DNA from: Chrysoperla carnea
Taxonomy: Eukaryota; Arthropoda; Insecta; Neuroptera; Chrysopidae
Direction of reading: 5' to 3'
Assembly: GCF_905475395.1 (NCBI RefSeq)
Contig: NC_058337.1
Span: 100,682,368-100,746,367, forward strand
DNA: 64,000 nt
Each line of letters starts with the position of its first letter. Position 1 is the stretch's first letter. The notes under the pieces were generated by a model. That model searched no databases. It was not told where the DNA came from and was given only the letters and a program-made list of their open reading frames with translations. Shown here piece by piece: positions 11,668 through 26,600 of this stretch. A program made the translations under genes and the position numbers.

Positions 11668-14600
11668 TTAATTTGCTGAAATGAAAAACTGTGCGAATAA
11701 ATTACACGCTCCAAATATTGGAATACAAACAAAAAACATTAATTTCAGTTTAGTTAATTTTTCTTGTTTTTTTAGTGATGCTATTTTCAATAAAGATGGT
11801 AATGTAAATATGTACACCAATCCACTTAATGCACCAGTATACCTATACGAAACGGAAAAAATTATTTATTAATCAATATCCATGCTAACATTGTAAATTC
11901 GAAAGGGCTAAATAGCCTGGAGCAGGTAAATAGATAGATCGAGTACTGCTTCTTACGTAAAATTCTATTTCGTTTTTTAGAATAATAAAATTTTGTTAGA
12001 AAAGGATCAATTACACTAAAACTCATAGTTTATCACTATACCTATCTCTATATATTATAGATGTAAAATTAAGGATGTTTGTTCTTGTTTGTTTTTTACG
12101 CTTTCACGCAAAAACTAATTTATGGATTTGAATGAAACTAAACAATAATATACCTCATACATCAGAATAGCACATGAGTTATAATTTATAAATATATTTA
12201 AAACAAAAAGTTTTTTAATCAAATTTAATCTAACATTTAAAAATAGTAAATGTAAAAAAAATCATGGCCATCTTTTCTGATATACTCAAAGAATTATGAC
12301 TATTTTATTTAATAAAAAATTAAAACTGTTCATATATTTTACCTGTGTAAAACAATCCCTGCTATTATTTCGAGTGTTATGGAAGGGGGATAAGTGTGAG
12401 CAAGAGGGGTGAAGGCTATAACACGGCGGCCTTTACGAATCTTTACTTTTAAACCCAGCGAAGCGGGCGGGTATCAAGCTGATTCTTAATGAAATTTAAA
12501 ATGGTTAAAAATGAAGACATTTTGACACAATAAAGACAGAAAAGTTTTGTTAAATAAGATGTAAATCGAAGTGTACATTATAGAATGAAGAAAGTCATTC
12601 GGCATCCGATATGGAACTAAATTTTTTATAGTAAAATACCCCTCTCCCCCAAGAAGTATGTAGAGATTTTTTGACCCTTCGCCCCCCCCCCCACGGAACC
12701 CTTGCGTAATTAATGAATGGTCCCTAAACGAGGTATCATTAAAAATTTCATTTTTATTCGAAAGTTCCATACTATATTTTGCGTGATATACAGTGTGCTA
12801 ATTAAGTCGGCACCCGATCTTGTTATTTTTACGGTAGATGGATAATATTGGATATCTGACCATAGTTTTCTTGGACAAATATCGAATATGAATGCAAAAA
12901 AATTGACATATGATTATATCAAATTGAATTCTAGGTCTTACCAGACTTTATCAAGAATTACTTGTTTTCATAAAACAAATAATAAAAAAGTTTTACATAT
13001 GATGTCAATTTAATTGGACACACTGTATAATACTAGTGTATAATTACTATAGTTTAAATCAAATTTTCTGCATTGATTGCATTTTTAAACGTTATTGCGT
13101 TTGGTTAATTACTCACCTGATTAATGTGCCAATTTTTGGATAGAAACAAGCAAATAATATACATATAACAACAATTATAATATTAAATAAAAGAATCCAT
13201 TTTTTTGGAAATTTTATTTCTGTATGATGACTGCTCGAAGTTTCCATCGTTTCACCCAGTTCAGATTCTACTTTAGTTTTTTTAACAAAAAGACCAAAAA
13301 CATTTATTCGTAACATGTATACTATCAACGGAAATGTTACAGAAATTTGGAACATTAATAAAACTCTTGCAGTTAGTGTCATTGCATCACTCATCAGGAA
13401 ATTATCAAATATATTCTAAAAAAAAAAAGAATGCTAAGATAACATTAAGAGTGAACGAGAGTGATTTAAAAAAATTTTGTTTTCATTAAAAATTTCATAG
13501 GCCTGCGGCGCCCCTACCTCTATTCCCGTACCTTCGAAATTTTGGCAATCGCACAAAACCAAATCCACTTGATATGGGTAATATATGTTGTAAGACAACT
13601 TCCTTCAAAATTTACCAAACTTTTACCATTTAGAACTTCCCGAAAAATCGTAAAAACCCCCCAAAATTATTAGTTTTATACATGCTAGAAAGATTGGATT
13701 TTGAACAATCGACTCGAAATAAAGTTAAAATTAACAGAATAATTCGAAAAATTTCATTACCCACATCACATCTATCCGGAAAAAGGGAGAAACTCCCTAA
13801 AATTATGTTTTTAAGTTATATACATGCTCTAGAAAGATGCAATTTTTTGCATTCAAACCATTCTGTTTATTTGATTTTATTTAGAGCCGATTGTCGAAAA
13901 TCCCACATTTCTTGTATGTATAGAACTAAAAAAAACGTAATTTTGAGGGGTTTTTCCGAGTTTCCGAGAGATTGCGATGGGTGTAAATAAAATTTTCCCA
14001 ACTCTTCTGTTAATTTGTCTGTCTTCGGGTCTTTTGTTGAAAATCCCAACTTTCTAGGATATATAGAACTGAAAAACTTAATTTTGGGAGGGTATTTTCG
14101 ATTTTTCGGAGAGTTCTGAATGGTCAAAGTTGTGTCAATTTTGTAGAAAGGTGTCTTACAATATTGCTATCAATTGGAATTGATTTTGTGCGGTTGGAAG
14201 GTTACTCATTTTCTACAGCACTTTTTGGGAGTGAACCACAGGCCTATTATAGAAGACTCTTCTACAAGTATTTCAATCCCTTAAAAAAAGTTAATATTTC
14301 ACCACTCCTTTTAACATTCTAGCCGTTTTTGTAAGAAAACTAACATAACATCAATTTTCCTAGAAAAAAACTTCAATCGGAGACAATGAAGTGTTACCAA
14401 ATATTTTATGCAGACTCAGGTCACTTGTGCTTAGGAGTATCTATAAACTTTTAATGAAAACCAATTTTGAAAATAGCGTATTATTTTAAAAATAAAAATT
14501 AAATCTCAGTTAAAAATATCGTACATTTCTAAAATGTTTTTCAATCTACCTTCGTTTTCAAAGAAATATAAAAAATATACTCACATCCTTAATGCAACTT

Positions 14601-17600
14601 TTACCTAATGGAAAAGTTATATAAAATACACCACCAATTATTAAATAGGTAATTGTTATCAAACCAAAAGCAATACTAAGATCTCGACCCTACAAAAAAA
14701 ATCAACAAAAAAATTAATTTTAAATATCTTTGCAAAATAAATTGTTAGTTTTCCCGATTTGGCTCTTATTTTGCTTCACAATTTAATTCGTCAAGTGATG
14801 CAACCTTCCTGTATCCATTCAGATAACGTTATGACCTGGATGTGATAATCATTTGACCCCCAAAATGGATTAAATGATCATTTTAGACTTTTATTTTCAT
14901 GTGTTATTTTTTTATGCCCTGCAGTATGCAGATAGGACGCATAATATATGATCACAACTTCCATAAACCTTAACAAGACCATCCTTGGGGTTCTTCAATT
15001 TTAATGTTTTTCAAAAATAATTTAATAATCTTAACTTACATTTTTCTTTTGATTTCGATTATTCTTTAAAATCGAAATTATAATATTGTGTATGAAAAAA
15101 CTTAGTGATAGAGTCCCAGTTAGTGCTGGAAATGTTCCACTAAGAAATGGTTCTGAATTCCAATGGATTCCCCATATTGCACCCTTTGTTATGACGAAGC
15201 ATATTAAATATATTACACTCAATGTACCTAAAAATTAATTTACAAATAAAAATATATTTAAAGTTTACTTTTTTTTCTTCGGTGACTTCACCGACAATGA
15301 CTGTAAATAGAAAAGGATAGTGCCCTCACAATGCTATAAGAGTATCCTTTGTTACTTACACTAAGTGTAAATAGTGTATAAACTAGGGAACAAAAAGATC
15401 AAACTTTTTAATGAAAATAAAATCAGTGGCGGATTTACAATTAATCACGAACTAGGCCACCAAATTAGCAAAGAGTAACATTCACTAGCTAATTCTTACT
15501 GATGATGACTACTTGGTAGTCAAAAAAATTATTTTTAAAAATACAAAAAACTGATGTAGGAAATTGGGGCAAAAATCAAAATTTATTTCGATATATCCTA
15601 GAGTTCTCATTTATTATCTTCGATAATATTTATATAGGCTAGCGGGTATTCTTCTTCTCTTATCTAGCATTGATGTCAAAGTTGCTAAAATTGATCCGAC
15701 TTTTCGATTAATGTCAAAGTAAGTAAACTCTCGCAAAGTAATTTAGCCAGCTTTGTTGATAGATGTACAATCTTATAAGAACTGTGTATCAACAATGGGT
15801 GGAGAGGCAGTTTACAAATTAATTTAAATAAATATTTTTTCCGTTGCACAAATTCGTCAATGGCCCCACCAAAATAACGAATTTTTTTGAAATCTATGCC
15901 TCTGTATTAAGAGTTCTTATGAATTTATACGAAATCTCAGTTAATTTTTATACTTTTGAGTACAGGAAATGTACATTCTGTACTGCAATTTGTCACTGCA
16001 GTGCACAGAAATTTACATACTTCTATATTTCTATTTCTGTATATGCAAATAGAATAATATTTTTTCAAAGATATTTGCTTAATGAAGTCATGATATTTGC
16101 ATTTATAAACTCTTAATTAAATGGACCTGACTGATTTTTTAATTACCCTGGTACATTAATTACTTTGATGGTTGTAATTTCTTTTAATCGGGGGGTAATT
16201 TTTCAATAATAATAGTACTATGGTTCCTATAATAAATACCCCACTATCGGAAGGTGCAATTCTTGAAACTTCAATAAATCAGTAGTCACCGTTTAATGAA
16301 AAATATCAAAGTTGACATTCTATTTTCACCTTGAATTCAATTTAGACCTTCAGAATCATTTTAAAGACAACTGAGTCTCATAGCTGATAGAAAAGTACAT
16401 GTTGACTACACAAGAAAATCCAAATCAAACGGGAGAATTGACAAAATTTGGGCAATCATTCCGGCAGCTGGATCACTGTAGCGCATTTCAAGCCGAAGTG
16501 ATGGCTATTTACGAGGTATGTGAATGTATAAGACTGAGCACTCTCAAGTGCAGCGACATTACTATCTTCGCCGACAGCCAAGCATCGCTAAAATCCAGCT
16601 CAGTCTACCTAACCTCAAAGGTAACATTGGAATGCCGAACGTCCTTAAACGAGCTGATGAAACAAATTAATGTAAACTTGGTATGGGTACCTGGGCAAAG
16701 GAACATTCCGAAAAATTGTGAAGTCGCCGAGCTTGCTAGAAATGGCAAAATGCAGACGGACACAAGCATCAACAAACATCCGAGAGTTTCGTTTGCAAAC
16801 TACAAGATGCTCCTCAAAGACGACATCTTAAAAAAGGCCAATCTTAGGTGATAGGAGGAACGTACTTGTGGTACTACAAGACAGATTTTTTCTGAATACA
16901 ATCTTAGCCGCTCCGAAGATCTTATACCATTTCCAACGGCCTCTAATAACAAAATTGTTGCTCCTAATACAAGACACTGGCTAGACGGAAGGCACGCTGA
17001 ACGCCTGGGCCTGAACTGAAAATGCACCATGACTACTGCAGGAGCTGTGATAGTGAGGAGGAGGAAGAAACGATATATCATCTTCTATGTCATTGCCTAG
17101 TTATTGCCACGAATAGGTGGACTCACTTGAGCCAGCCTTACTCTTTGACCTGAAGTCCGCTGACGTCAAAGCAATCTTGATGTTCATGCTTCAAATTCTT
17201 GCTCTTTTTCGGTATCATAAAGGACCCTATGTTCTAAATGTATCTCAATTCAGACAACCACCCTAATCTAATCTAATTTCACCCTATTTCTATCACAAGT
17301 TTTTTAATTTACTGAGTAAGACTTAAACTAACGAAAGTACACGAACAGGTCCGCAAATTTTTGAAGTTAATATTTGATTGTTTAAACCTTTGCTCTCGGG
17401 ATGAGAGAAATTCTCATAATTTCTGAAGGACTTGAAACAGGTAGGTATAATTAAAAAAACTGTAGATAGGTTGAAAAGGTTGATAGACTCATAACGTGAG
17501 TGCTGACGTGTTTTAAGAATGCCAGTTAGACCGTTAATAGGTACTCGAACTGTCAAGAATGATTTGGATTTGGTCAGTATTAATTATACATCCACAATTT

Positions 17601-20600
17601 GTAAGTAATTGACTTTACATCTTACCTAAACAGTTGAATTTCGTGAAGAACGTAATATTTGAGACATTTAAACATGGGAACAGTAATATTGCAAGAAATA
17701 TTGGCACCGTTGAATGTTTATCCCATATAACACGTGAAGGTTGTGCAGCTCTTATAGTTGCATTAACCAGTTCAAATTTATCGTTACCAGGGCATATAAC
17801 ATTGCCCGATGCAACTGTATAATTACCATCCCCTGACGTGTCTTGTATTGAATCAATAATAAATTGAACAGTGTTATATAAAAAATTTGTCATTAATATC
17901 AAGTATACAATACTTGCACCCAATAATACAACTATACTAAATACTTCGGATAAACGTTGCGCCCATTTACCCAATAACATATTACATAATACTGGTATTT
18001 CGACTGCATTCAGTGCACCACCTAGAAACAATAAAAATAGTTTTGCATATTAGTTCGGTAAAGTGGTAAATATTATGGTTCGGTAAACGGATAAATAGAG
18101 TTGGTAAATTGATAAAATCTCGTTTTTACACTCGTTTTTACATAAAATACATTTTAAGTGATGAAATGAATGGCATTTGTGTGTTATTTATTCTATAAAT
18201 GATCTCTAAATCTTTAGGCATCAATATTTCAAAAACTATGGTATATATCAAAAAATTTTACTCTTAATTTTCTCTAATTTTTCCCAAGTTCTATCCTCAA
18301 AATTTGAAACGTAAAACCCAAATATTTGCATACACTCCTTTTTGGGGAACGTCCTTTAGGTACCATAAAATGAAAAATGGGAATCGTACTTCCTCAAGTT
18401 CGTGATCCTAAAGGAACTTAACGATAAAAGCATTACTTACCATGATCTCGACTAACTTGTATACAACAATATGCAGTATATGCACACAATGCGCCAAGTA
18501 AAATAATAATAATAATGCCAGGAATAAATCCCGCTTTTTGTATAGCCCAAGCCATTGTTAACAGCGAACTGCCCATTGTTGTATTCCATATTGAGAATCT
18601 AAGGACACAAAAATAAATTTTTAATTTCTACGTTTGTATTTTTATACAATCTATATCTATAAAAGAAGAAACTGGTAGATTGGCTGATAAACGCACAGCT
18701 GAAAAATCTGGGTCCAGAAGGGTGTTATAAGTTTGACCACAATGTGAGTTTGTCTGTCTGTGGCATTGTAGCTCCTCCGAAGGGTGTTATAAGTTTAACG
18801 TGTCTGTGTATCTGTGCGTCTGCTTGTGGCATCTTTCTGTGGAACTCTTAAGCGGATGAATCTATTTTGGTTTTTGTTTTTTTGTTTTGTTTTGTTTTTT
18901 TTTTTTTTGAAAGGTAATTTGATTGAAATTATTCTTAGCTATTTTTCAAGGTGCGAGTTTAGGATTCCGCAACCGAAAACAACTAGAAAAGAGACGAAAA
19001 TCTTGAAGCGGCTGAGCATTAAAATCGATTATCGGTTTACGAGCTACTATGCCACAAACGAATCGATCAGGCATGATTCTAAGGTATCGTAGCTCCTAAA
19101 CGGATGATTAGATTTTGATTTTTTGTTTGTTTGAGAGACAATTTGATCGAGAGGGTTCTTAGCTAGGTTTCAAATCCGAGTTTAGGGTTCTGTACCCAAT
19201 AACAACTAAAAACAAAAAACAAATAAATCAAAAATGGTTTAATCGTTTAGGATCCACGATTCCACTAACGAACCTGGTTTTTTATCGAGGGTTTTTAATC
19301 TATGTTTTTAATTTGTGGTGCAATTAAAAATTTTTGATGCCTCCGCCAAAAAGTACTTTCAGTTTTTCAAACATCTTTCATAAAAGAGCCACATATGAAA
19401 CTTCAGTCTGTTATTATTTATTTATGAAAAATGGCGCTATATACTATTTGGATTAAAGATGAAGAACCCCATTGTTGAATGCAACAATCAAAATAAAATA
19501 AAAAAACAAACATTTATGTAAAATTGAAAATGGTAAAAATTAACTTACATTGTAACAATTGAACTTTGTGTCGAAACTGGTTTTGGTTTTTCGATAGTAT
19601 CTTCGGTGGATATTGAGAACACCTTTGAACTCTAAAATAAAATTTAAATATTAATTTATTATAACCAATTAATAAACTTATTAAATTTAATAAATTTAAT
19701 AAAATATTTACACTAAACAGTAAACACACTCTTTTCAAAAGCATTGTTTATAACTACAATAATGGTTAACACCGGAAAAATTTTTGATTGGTCAAAAAAA
19801 ATATAAAATACAAAAAAAATGTAACGTGTAATGTTGAATATTTTAAAAAATATAAAAAGGGTCACATTATTCTTTTATTGTTTAATATTATTTAATTTAA
19901 CAAAATAAAATAAAGCAATTTTATGCTTTGAACAAATTTTGTCAATTGAATATAGAAAACTTTTAATCATTTGTAAAAAAAATGTTTAGAAAGATGTTAT
20001 TTGATTTCTAGTGCAGAACGCAGTTATTCTGCAAATAAGAATCATCCCATTATACAATAGACTAAGAGCCTAGGGCTAAAAAATACCGCATGTAAGTAAA
20101 CTTGAACAACTTATTATTGCATTATTTATTATATTTTTATGTTAAAAAGGGAACACTCAATTTTATAAGAGCTGTAAATTAATATTTGAGTTTACCAGCT
20201 TACTAAAAAAATCACAATCAGACAGGCGTTGCATCGTCGTACGGATGCGTCATTATCCCGAAATCTTTCTGACTTTATTGTACAAAGCTGCAATTCTATT
20301 TGATTCTATTGATTAAAAAACGAATTCCATTGATTAAAAACGAAGAATTTATAAGCATTCAAAGATTATTGCCTGTCTCTTTTATACAAAACAGAGTTTT
20401 ATGTGTTATCTCTATGGCGATACTCAACATTGACGTCACTTTTAAGATATCTTCCTCTTTGTTTAGTTAAGAGTTCTAAACGTTCATATTTTGCGTACTT
20501 CTAAAGATTTTAAAAAATCAACTTCACTTTTCGGATCATGCAGTCAAAATTCTTCAACTGAAGTGATAAAAAAAAGTATTAATCATCCCAATTACCAGGT

Positions 20601-23600
20601 CATTCTTGCGATTGCTAGTATATTCTAGGCCATGGATAATTAGCTGAAATTCGGAGTGCAGGATTTTTTGTTAGGCTAATCTATGTTATAAAATGATGAG
20701 CTTATTTCAGAAAGCTATGCACAGTTGTACAGCCTGTCAAAAGTGAGCTAGAAAATCAATAAGTAGATTGGCTTAGTGTCAAGAATGTTTCTTTTGGGGA
20801 GTATCAACTTCCCAACCCCTTCCCCTTTTTTGGTATAGCAAAATTACGTTGTTTTGCTATTTTAAAGGCTTGTACTTCCCCATTAGTTCTCCAAACTAAG
20901 CGAGAGGGTTGAAAGTTGCTATTTAAATTGAGTTGGAGTCAAAGATGTGTCTTTTGGGGACTATCAATTTCTTAGCTTTCTTTCCCTTTTAAAGCCTACA
21001 TACCATGTTTTTTCGTGATTTTTATGAAAAGCGCCTAACAGTAAGAAAATTAAATGAGGGGTAAATATGACTTCAATAATGAAATTGAGATACCACAAAT
21101 TTATTTTAAATTGTGATTTAACAAAAAGACTAGATTGTTTTTGTTTAAAGTAATTTTGAGACGTTTTAATTTTTTTATGGAATTTTAAGTTGATCAAAAT
21201 AAGAAGAAATTTCCGTTTTTTAAACGCCACAGTAAATATTTTCTGTGGTTTTGGATTGCCCATGTCTTTTTCGTTCTATATTTTATAGGTAACAGAGATT
21301 GTTCCAATTCTAAAAAAATAATTTGGAATCTTATATCTCGGGATCTATTAATCAATGTGATGAAAAAAAGTGATCGAATTTACAGCGGATTATTACGTTT
21401 TGAGGTCAGATATAAGTACAAGTAATATAAGCACAGATAAATTTTTTTATTCGAATCGACCTCAATCGTTTAATAATAATATGTCTAAATTTTAGAAATA
21501 GTTATATGATAGTTTAAGAGTCGAACTACTTTAAACCAAAAATAATTTTAAAAGATCTTCAAGTTATTGCGATTTTTTCGTCGGGCTCTTGGTCTAAAAG
21601 GAATGCTTATGATGTATGCACCTATACAAGATGATGCAACTTCGAAGAAGTATTAAAACGAAGAAGTTTTTTTTGTGTAAATATAATTATATTAAATGTT
21701 GGGTCAGTCGAATAGCTGGATATAACTGGGTGAATTGATTATAAATTCTTTCCACGATACCACAATACATACGCAAGAAAGATCTGATAATTTGAAACAT
21801 TCACGGAGACTGTTCAGATGAATTAAGCGTGTGTTATTCACCATAGACGATTTTGACCATTGCATTGTTTGAAATTATATCACTAATAATATGCAATGGG
21901 TATTTAAGAATGTATAAGCGCCAGGGAAATTTTGGATAAAAGGCTTGGTTTTTTTATATGAAGTTGGGCTAAGTCCAAATCAACTAAAAAATTTCAAAGT
22001 CCAAATCAAAAATTTAGGAGGGGTTCAAAAGTAGGCATTTTTAACATTGGTTTTATGGGAAAACGGTAGTTGGATGATATGTTTTCGTTGATTTCTCCAA
22101 AACTAGTCGGTGGAAATTAAAAAATAACTATTTAAAGTTAAAATTTTAATAAATTATAGAAAACAAAAAAATCCCTTTATGCTCGACTAATTAAGAATGT
22201 ATAAGCACGGTAGTGGGGACACAAATTTAAAAAAAAATATATATTTTCAATTTTGATGGTGAATTATTTTATAACTTGACAATACAAGACGAAAAGTAAG
22301 AATACAATTTTTCGATATCGGAATAATTTTCAAAATATCGAAAATTGAAAATTTTCTTTAATTATTTAGCTTTCGATATTTCTAAAACCAAGGCAAGATA
22401 TCGAAAAATTTTATTCTTAGTTTTAGTCTACATTCATAAAGTTCATAACAAAATTCATCATCAAAGTTGAAAATAATAAATAATTTCAACCACAAGTCTA
22501 AACTTGTCTTGGCGCTCGTACTACCTTAAGTTTTCTTAATACACATATTCATAGTTTATGGCTAAATTATTGAAGTGCCACTGAATATTTTTACAAAAAA
22601 AGAATTTTTATAAACATTGTGGTGAAAATCAAAAAGTAAAAAATAAAATGTACTCCATAGTTTTCTTATGGAAAATGAGATTCGCTCAAAAATTTTAGGA
22701 AAAAATTCTTTTAAATTTACTTGTGGGTATATAGCAAACTTTATATTCGATTTTCAATAAAAAGCTTTCAAGTTCAATGATAAGAAGATTTCATAACTGG
22801 ACTGAGATAAAAAAAATATTTAATTGGAAAGTTTTTTCTTATTTAAAACGTCATATATTTTGCTGGTGAAACTATGCGATTTAAGAAACAAAATTTTAAA
22901 AAGTATTCTTCTAAATTCTAAAAAGAGCTTTTCATTGAAATTGAAGCATTTTTTTCAATAAAACGTATTTTTCGTGTTTCAAGCATATTTCATAGAAGTA
23001 AAATGAAATATCCAGTATCAGCTAATACCTAAAGTATGTATCTTATTTACTTGAGACAGTTCATACTCTTGCTTTTGAAGAGGGCCAGTGTCGTAGAAAT
23101 CCATTATAAAATAAATTAGATTTTTGTTTGTATTAGACGTTTTTAGTTTCTGCTATTATAAATGAACATGAATTCAACATATTTTAAAAACAATAATCTT
23201 TCCATTACTTAATTGATGATTTTGAAGCTCCAGAATCCTCTGTGGCAATTTTTTTTGCATTCATGAGACATTTCGTACTTGGGTCATAACCATGATAGTA
23301 AAAAGATTGTAATTAAAAAAATTGCCCGTCTTTAATTTAATTTAACTTCAAGCAAAATTTTTTAGAGCAGCGTTGGTTATAAAGAAACTTAAGTTTTCTC
23401 CAATTCCGCTTATAATAATTCATTTAAACATCATACTTTTGTGGTTTATAAATGATCAATAGCAGGTTTTTCGAAGTAGACGAGATACACCAGTCAACTG
23501 AATCCAAGCTCTACTTTTTGGCAAAAATCAAATTTAAAAAAAAAGTTAGCCTTTTGTATTTTAATTAGGAAGAAAGATTGAGATGGTCTTCAAACCGTTT

Positions 23601-26600
23601 GCTCAAACAATTTCATAATGATACATAAAATATTTATTCAAACAACTTTTGCAATAACTTTGGGGGGGGGGGGGTTGGCTGATGGCACAGAGATTGAAGA
23701 TAGAGCACGCAAGTTTAATATAATTATACGTTATATTAATTTTTGCATTCCGCGCAATTGAATTGCATATGCATAAATTTATAAAATTCAATATGCGCGG
23801 AGTAGCACTTAAACAATTAAAAATTTAAATAAATTTCGATTTTTGCCCCAATTTTGTGATCAAATTTTTGTATTCTATTAATACGTATTTCGACTACCGT
23901 GTAGTCATCATCAGTATGAATTAGCTAATCGTAATTACTCTTACATTGTCTGTTTTCGTTACTAATTTGGTAGCAGTCTGCAATTTTCAAATGAAGTTCA
24001 ATAACTTGTATATAAGAGTTTATCTCACCCCCTCCCCTCCAAGATAAGGGCATGTAAATATTGTAACTCCCCTTCTTTTCGGTACCCTTACGTTGTTAAT
24101 GAATGGCCCCTAAGTTGTACTATTCTGAATATTTCCTTGATAAAAGTAAGACTACGATAATTAACTTTAGGATTTTCGAAAATTAAAACTTACCGATACG
24201 AAATTTTTGTTCGATGTAAAACTTGGAATTGTATAAATTGATTTCTTTTTATAATCCTCGGATGTTTGTACTTTATTTTCACTTTTCTTTACATTTGGTG
24301 ATAATGATTTCCTAAAAAAATATAGAACATACTTAAATAATTATTTATATTCAAAATATAAATATTTATTATTTGTTATAAAAGTTAGATAAACTTAGTA
24401 ACTATGCATTTTTGAAATATAAATATTTATTAAATATCTACCTACACGCTTTGCTTGGCAATTTCAACTCTAAAATCAAAGACTGCCGCGTTATATAGTC
24501 TTTAATTTCCTTCCCCAAGCCAAATTTTTTTTTCGGCCGATGATTTTAAACGATTTTAAACGAGGTGAAAATTTATTTTATAATATAAAAAATTTTGAGT
24601 AACAAGAGAAAAGAACAATCGACTGAGTTAATTGTTGAAATATCTTGTTCACAAATTTATTTCACGGTATACCTTACACATAACATACCTACTATATATA
24701 TTATTTAGCCTCCTTAATAAAGGACCATTTGCGACCTCGTAAGTGAACAATGTTGCTTACGAAAAAATGTTTCAAACAAAAGTTTTTTTATTATTTCATA
24801 AGGATTATTCTTTTACATTTAATCTTTTGTACTATCTCATATAGTTTACAAGATGGGTTCGCAGATCCCAAGACTCAATTGACCTATATTGCCCACTAAC
24901 GAACTTTAGAAATGTATTTGTACAATTTTTGTTCGAAAATAAAAAATTTAATCACCTAATATTTTGCCAAAAAAATTTTCAGTGGAAGTTTATCAAAACC
25001 TATTGAAACTACTAACTTTTACATAAATTACCAATATTATATAAAGGCACCCACAATATTAGATAGGAAAATGATTTTCCGTGAAAATATTTGTAACCCA
25101 ACCTAATATGTTCTTTGGGCCATTATAGATCATTCAAAACTACTTTTAACGAGTAGTTTTCGAGCTATTGGATAGGTAATTTAACGGAGAGTGTTCTTAG
25201 CTATGTTTCAAGTGCAAGTTTACCCGAAAAAACTTAAAAATTGACGATGCTCTCGAAAATCGGTTCAGTTTGGAAAAGGCTTTAATAGAAAAGTTAATTT
25301 GGTGAAGAGTGTCCTTTAATATGTTTCAAATACGAGTTTAGGGTTCTGTACCCAAAAAGTTTATCGGGGGTTTTTTAAATTATGTAAATTTCACTTGTAG
25401 CATATCATTAAGAAAATGGCTTTCTGTGAAACTTTTTCAAACCAAAATGTTCTTTAATTCAAAAACTCTCACGATCACAAAACTTTAGTTTTAGTTTAGT
25501 TTTCTTAAGTAGGTACAAGGTACATTTACAACTTTCCAACATGTTTTGTACGATTTTATTAAAAATACAAATATTTTGGTAAGACTTGGTTTTGCATATT
25601 TACAAAATTTAGTCTAATCAAAATATTTGTATTTTTCAAAGAAATCGTTGGATAGACATGCTCGAGCGTTTTATGCACTTCAAATTGGTTTGCTATGATA
25701 TTTTTATATGCTACACATTTTGGAAGATGCAATCAAAATTATTCTGGACACTCAATTATTTATTTATATTATCTAAATTAATATTAAGCGCTTTGAATAT
25801 TATTTCGTCTAATTAATAATAGATGAGAATAAAACTTGCTTTAATGCCGAATTTTGAAAATATCAACTTTAAAAAGTGATTGGATATGTTTCAAAACTCA
25901 AAAGTACTTTTTATTACAGCCTGGTGTCATAAATTTTCATTATCAGTATGCAGTTTATATTGAACTGATTATTCCAGAATAACTTCAATGTCAATTGACC
26001 TGAGCATAACAGTGTCAATACTTCCAAATCGAAAATATTTTATATCTATATCGAATATTGATTTCTTAATAAGCAATTAACTAGAATAATAAAACTTACA
26101 GGTGTAATTTTGAAAACGGTGAATTGTGTAGTCGATTTTGTGTATCTAAATACGATTGTGATTGATCAAAATCACTTGTTTCTGAACCCGGAAACATAAT
26201 TTGATGATGTGCTCTGTAATTAAACAAATTAATTTGTTAATAATTGAATATAAGTATATATTTAGTTTTAGCTACTTAATGCAAATTAAAAAAAGGCGTG
26301 AAGATTTTAATTGCGTATAGTATTGAATAATAATTTTCGAATAATTAATAAATACCTAAGTATAGATATTATCGTCATACCTTGCTTGTAATATATTTTG
26401 TGATCAATTGTTTAAAGTATATTTTAAATTAAACATAATATTGAATATTATTTATGTAATTTCACTATATTAAAATATTTATTTGAAATTTAAAACTGTT
26501 TATGATTTTTCAAGGAATGAAATTTAAGTTTCAAATAAATTTATATATAAATATTATATGTATCTAATTTATTAAATACTGAACCAATCAAATGTAATTT

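Larger units (their letters stand above)
21265..24190. other. Part of SLC38A9 intron 3, repeat-rich
   Basis: No coding homology is seen. Contents are the TTAA-ended foldback MITE at 22,191-22,529, a related end at about 21,907 ('ttaagaatgtataagcgcc'), a run of about twelve G near 23,663, and the TTTTTGCCCC repeat at 23,830-23,985. The rest is AT-rich unique-looking sequence. Confidence 0.55.

Noticed and set aside
16800-17081. Minus-strand 93-codon ORF
   Set aside because: It is the antisense shadow of the retrotransposon RNase H/zinc-knuckle region.
17323-17556. 77-codon minus-strand ORF in the intron between exons 7 and 6 of SLC38A9 copy B
   Set aside because: No family features and no splice sites that would join it to the transporter.
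19514-19744. Alternative ATG start for SLC38A9 core B in the block upstream of exon 4
   Set aside because: The ATG is conserved in both copies, but its frame enters exon 4 out of frame in B and meets a stop in A, and no matching donor is visible.
23655-23675. G-run as a G-quadruplex or regulatory site
   Set aside because: It is a single homopolymer run with no spaced G-tracts; more likely slippage sequence.
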